Assembly: GCA_903929845.1 (NCBI GenBank)
Contig: CAIYWF010000219.1
Coordinates: forward strand, 1 to 8,905
Source: an uncultured Chlorobiaceae bacterium
GTDB taxonomy: Bacteria > Bacteroidota > Chlorobiia > Chlorobiales > Chlorobiaceae
Direction of reading: 5' to 3'
Length of the DNA: 8,905 nucleotides
In this document: positions 7,869 through 8,905 of the stretch, one piece after another
Position numbering within the stretch: position 1 is the stretch's first letter
Layout: each line of letters starts with the position of its first letter
Translations under genes and position numbers: made by a program
The notes under the pieces: model-generated
Databases searched by the model: none
The model's input: only the letters and a program-made list of their open reading frames with translations
Told to the model about the DNA's origin: nothing

Positions 7869-8061
7869 GAAGAATATCGCTATGTTGTTTTTTGTACTTT
7901 TAACAGGTATGAGCGAATTAAAAAAGCACTGGCAGATGTTGAAAAAGAGTTAAATAATGCTCTTGAGGCTGGCGTGTCAAAAGATGAACAAAAAATTGCT
8001 TGCAAGAATAAACATAAAAATCTATACAGGATTACATGCATAAAAAGATATTGTTTCTAAA
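7869..8061 (+). pseudogene. Startless coding-like remnant
   Basis: Between prc copy 1 and the methyltransferase, one frame is open from just after a TGA (7866-7868) to a TAA at 8059-8061. It contains no ATG and its 3' end overlaps the methyltransferase start. Its middle part (YERIKKALADVEKELNNA and the residues after it) reads like a charged, helical, genuine protein fragment. I do not recognise the family. It may be the relic of a gene broken when DNA was inserted here, or an accidental open frame in AT-rich DNA. The remaining intergenic bases (7820-7868) show no terminator or promoter that I can support. Confidence 0.25.
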
Positions 8062-8554
8062 AAAATATTTAAAAGATCCCCAAAGTATTGGTTCAGTAAT
8101 ACCTTCTTCAAAGTTTTTAGGAAAGGCTATTTTTAAATCAATCAAGGAATTAGACCAAGCGAATATTATTGAGATCGGTGCAGGAACGGGTGCAATCACA
8201 AAGCATATATCAAGTTTAAACCCATTATTGGTTGAAATCGATCAGGAATTTTGTGACTTGCTTCGTCAAAACTATCCTCATTTGAAGACGGTTAATTCGT
8301 GTGCATTGGAACAGTTAAAAAAAGTGGATGAGCGGTTTGGACTGGTGCTTTCAATTCCTCTTATTAACAATCCATTTAAATTATCATTTATTCCCATTAT
8401 AAGTACTCTTTACGGTCAGGGCTTGTTGAAGTGGTGTGTTATGTACACTTATGGCCTCAATGATCCGCTCGGGGAAGTTAACTTTCAGAGCAAAGTTAGG
8501 AGAAGGTTTATCATGAAAAATATTCCACCTGCATCAGTCTGGGTTTATTCATAA
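8036..8554 (+). CDS. Small SAM-dependent methyltransferase, phospholipid N-methyltransferase-like
   Basis: This 172-residue class I methyltransferase resembles the soluble PmtA-like (COG3963 type) family. Members methylate phosphatidylethanolamine or are annotated as rRNA adenine methyltransferase-like. The N-terminal FLKKYLKDPQSIGSVIPSS is the family's membrane-associating opening. The SAM-binding motif I is IEIGAGTGAIT (45-55), with acidic E67 at the end of the next strand (LLVEID). The segment LVLSIPLINNPF (103-114) corresponds to the catalytic loop, and the C-terminus NIPPASVWVYS matches how family members end. The protein therefore looks complete though short. A stop just upstream (8015-8017) makes 8036 the only sensible start, and no Shine-Dalgarno is seen. 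The gene is visibly more AT-rich than ppk1 or prc and sits between two prc paralogs, which suggests acquisition. The substrate is not determined by the sequence. Confidence 0.75.
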   Translation: MHKKILFLKKYLKDPQSIGSVIPSSKFLGKAIFKSIKELDQANIIEIGAGTGAITKHISSLNPLLVEIDQEFCDLLRQNYPHLKTVNSCALEQLKKVDERFGLVLSIPLINNPFKLSFIPIISTLYGQGLLKWCVMYTYGLNDPLGEVNFQSKVRRRFIMKNIPPASVWVYS

Positions 8555-8571
8555 GATCATCATACACTACA

Positions 8572-8905
8572 ATGATTCGAAGAAGTTTGCTTCTCATTAT
8601 TTTGGCGCTTGGATTTGCTTTTCCTGTTATTGCAGGAAATACGAGAAAACCCACTTCGACTCAGACGGTGACTACTCTCAAACCGACTGCTTTGGAAACG
8701 GAGGCTTGTAAATATATCAGTCAATACCTTTTGCAAAACCACTATAGAAAGGTGGCTGTTAACGATTCACTGTCACTTCAGATATTTAATCGTTATATCG
8801 ACAATCTTGACGGCAGTAAAAGCTATTTTGTGGCAAGTGATATTGAACGCTTCAGGCAGATGTATGGAAACAAGATTGATGACGAATTTCTTGCTGGAAA
8901 GGCAA
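8572..8905 (+). CDS. prc: Tail-specific protease, S41 family, copy 2 (N-terminal part, runs off the window)
   Basis: The frame from ATG 8572 stays open for 111 codons to the window edge. It begins with a signal peptide (MIRRSLLLIILALGFAFPVIA, likely cleaved before GN). By hand count about 71 of 110 aligned residues match copy 1, including the block NRYIDNLDGSKSYF. Only the signal peptide and part of the N-terminal helical domain are visible. The PDZ and catalytic domains would lie beyond the window, so activity cannot be judged. The start is 17 bases after the methyltransferase stop, so the two may be co-transcribed. Both prc starts are preceded by GATCAT (13 and 11 bases upstream), consistent with a shared ancestral leader. 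Confidence 0.85.
   Translation, partial: MIRRSLLLIILALGFAFPVIAGNTRKPTSTQTVTTLKPTALETEACKYISQYLLQNHYRKVAVNDSLSLQIFNRYIDNLDGSKSYFVASDIERFRQMYGNKIDDEFLAGKA

Noticed and set aside
7909..7953. A 14-codon ATG-initiated frame starting MSELKKHW
   Set aside because: It ends quickly and overlaps the more coding-like startless frame. Nothing supports it as a gene.
8560..8742. A 60-codon minus-strand frame near the right edge
   Set aside because: It is antisense to the start of prc copy 2, which is clearly real by comparison with copy 1.
1..8905. tRNA, rRNA, CRISPR, IS element or defence genes
   Set aside because: I looked on both strands and saw no repeat-spacer pattern, transposase motif, terminal inverted repeats or RNA-gene signature that I could support.

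Overview
The window looks like chromosomal DNA from a green sulfur bacterium (Chlorobiaceae, Chlorobium/Pelodictyon type). This rests on recalled similarity of the aldolase, the PPK1 and the tail-specific protease to Chlorobium proteins, and on the moderate GC with weak Shine-Dalgarno use. No database search was possible, so the assignment is an inference. Most of the window is ordinary housekeeping DNA. The interesting parts are a broken aldolase gene and a duplicated protease locus at the right end.

Left block (1-4552, plus strand): the apparent tail of an unidentified gene is followed by polyphosphate kinase (ppk1), ribose-5-phosphate isomerase B (rpiB) and a CBS-domain protein. These last three are joined by short overlaps (4 and 10 bases), so translational coupling is likely. 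After a 52-base gap comes an M20-family amidohydrolase. A hairpin at 4574-4609, which can act as a terminator in both directions, separates this block from the convergent aldolase gene. A perfect 14-bp inverted repeat lies early inside the CBS gene.

Middle (4624-5598, minus strand): a class II fructose-1,6-bisphosphate aldolase is interrupted by an in-frame TAG at codon 82. Two nearby codons also appear to depart from the family motif, including the residue two before the catalytic Asp. The rest of the gene, its zinc ligands, its strong ribosome binding site and a TATAAT box look intact. This points to a recent lesion, a read-through codon or a sequencing error rather than old decay.

Right block (5759-8905, plus strand): a complete periplasmic tail-specific protease (Prc/Tsp, S41) is followed by a disorganised, AT-rich stretch with a startless coding-like remnant. 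Next come a small SAM-dependent methyltransferase resembling phospholipid N-methyltransferases and the start of a second prc paralog that runs off the window. The two prc copies share about two thirds of their first 110 residues and have a nearly identical DNA block. This indicates tandem duplication with an AT-rich insert between the copies.

Functionally, ppk1 handles phosphate storage, rpiB and fba belong to sugar-phosphate metabolism, and the proteases serve envelope quality control. I see no CRISPR array, tRNA, rRNA, transposase or obvious defence system.
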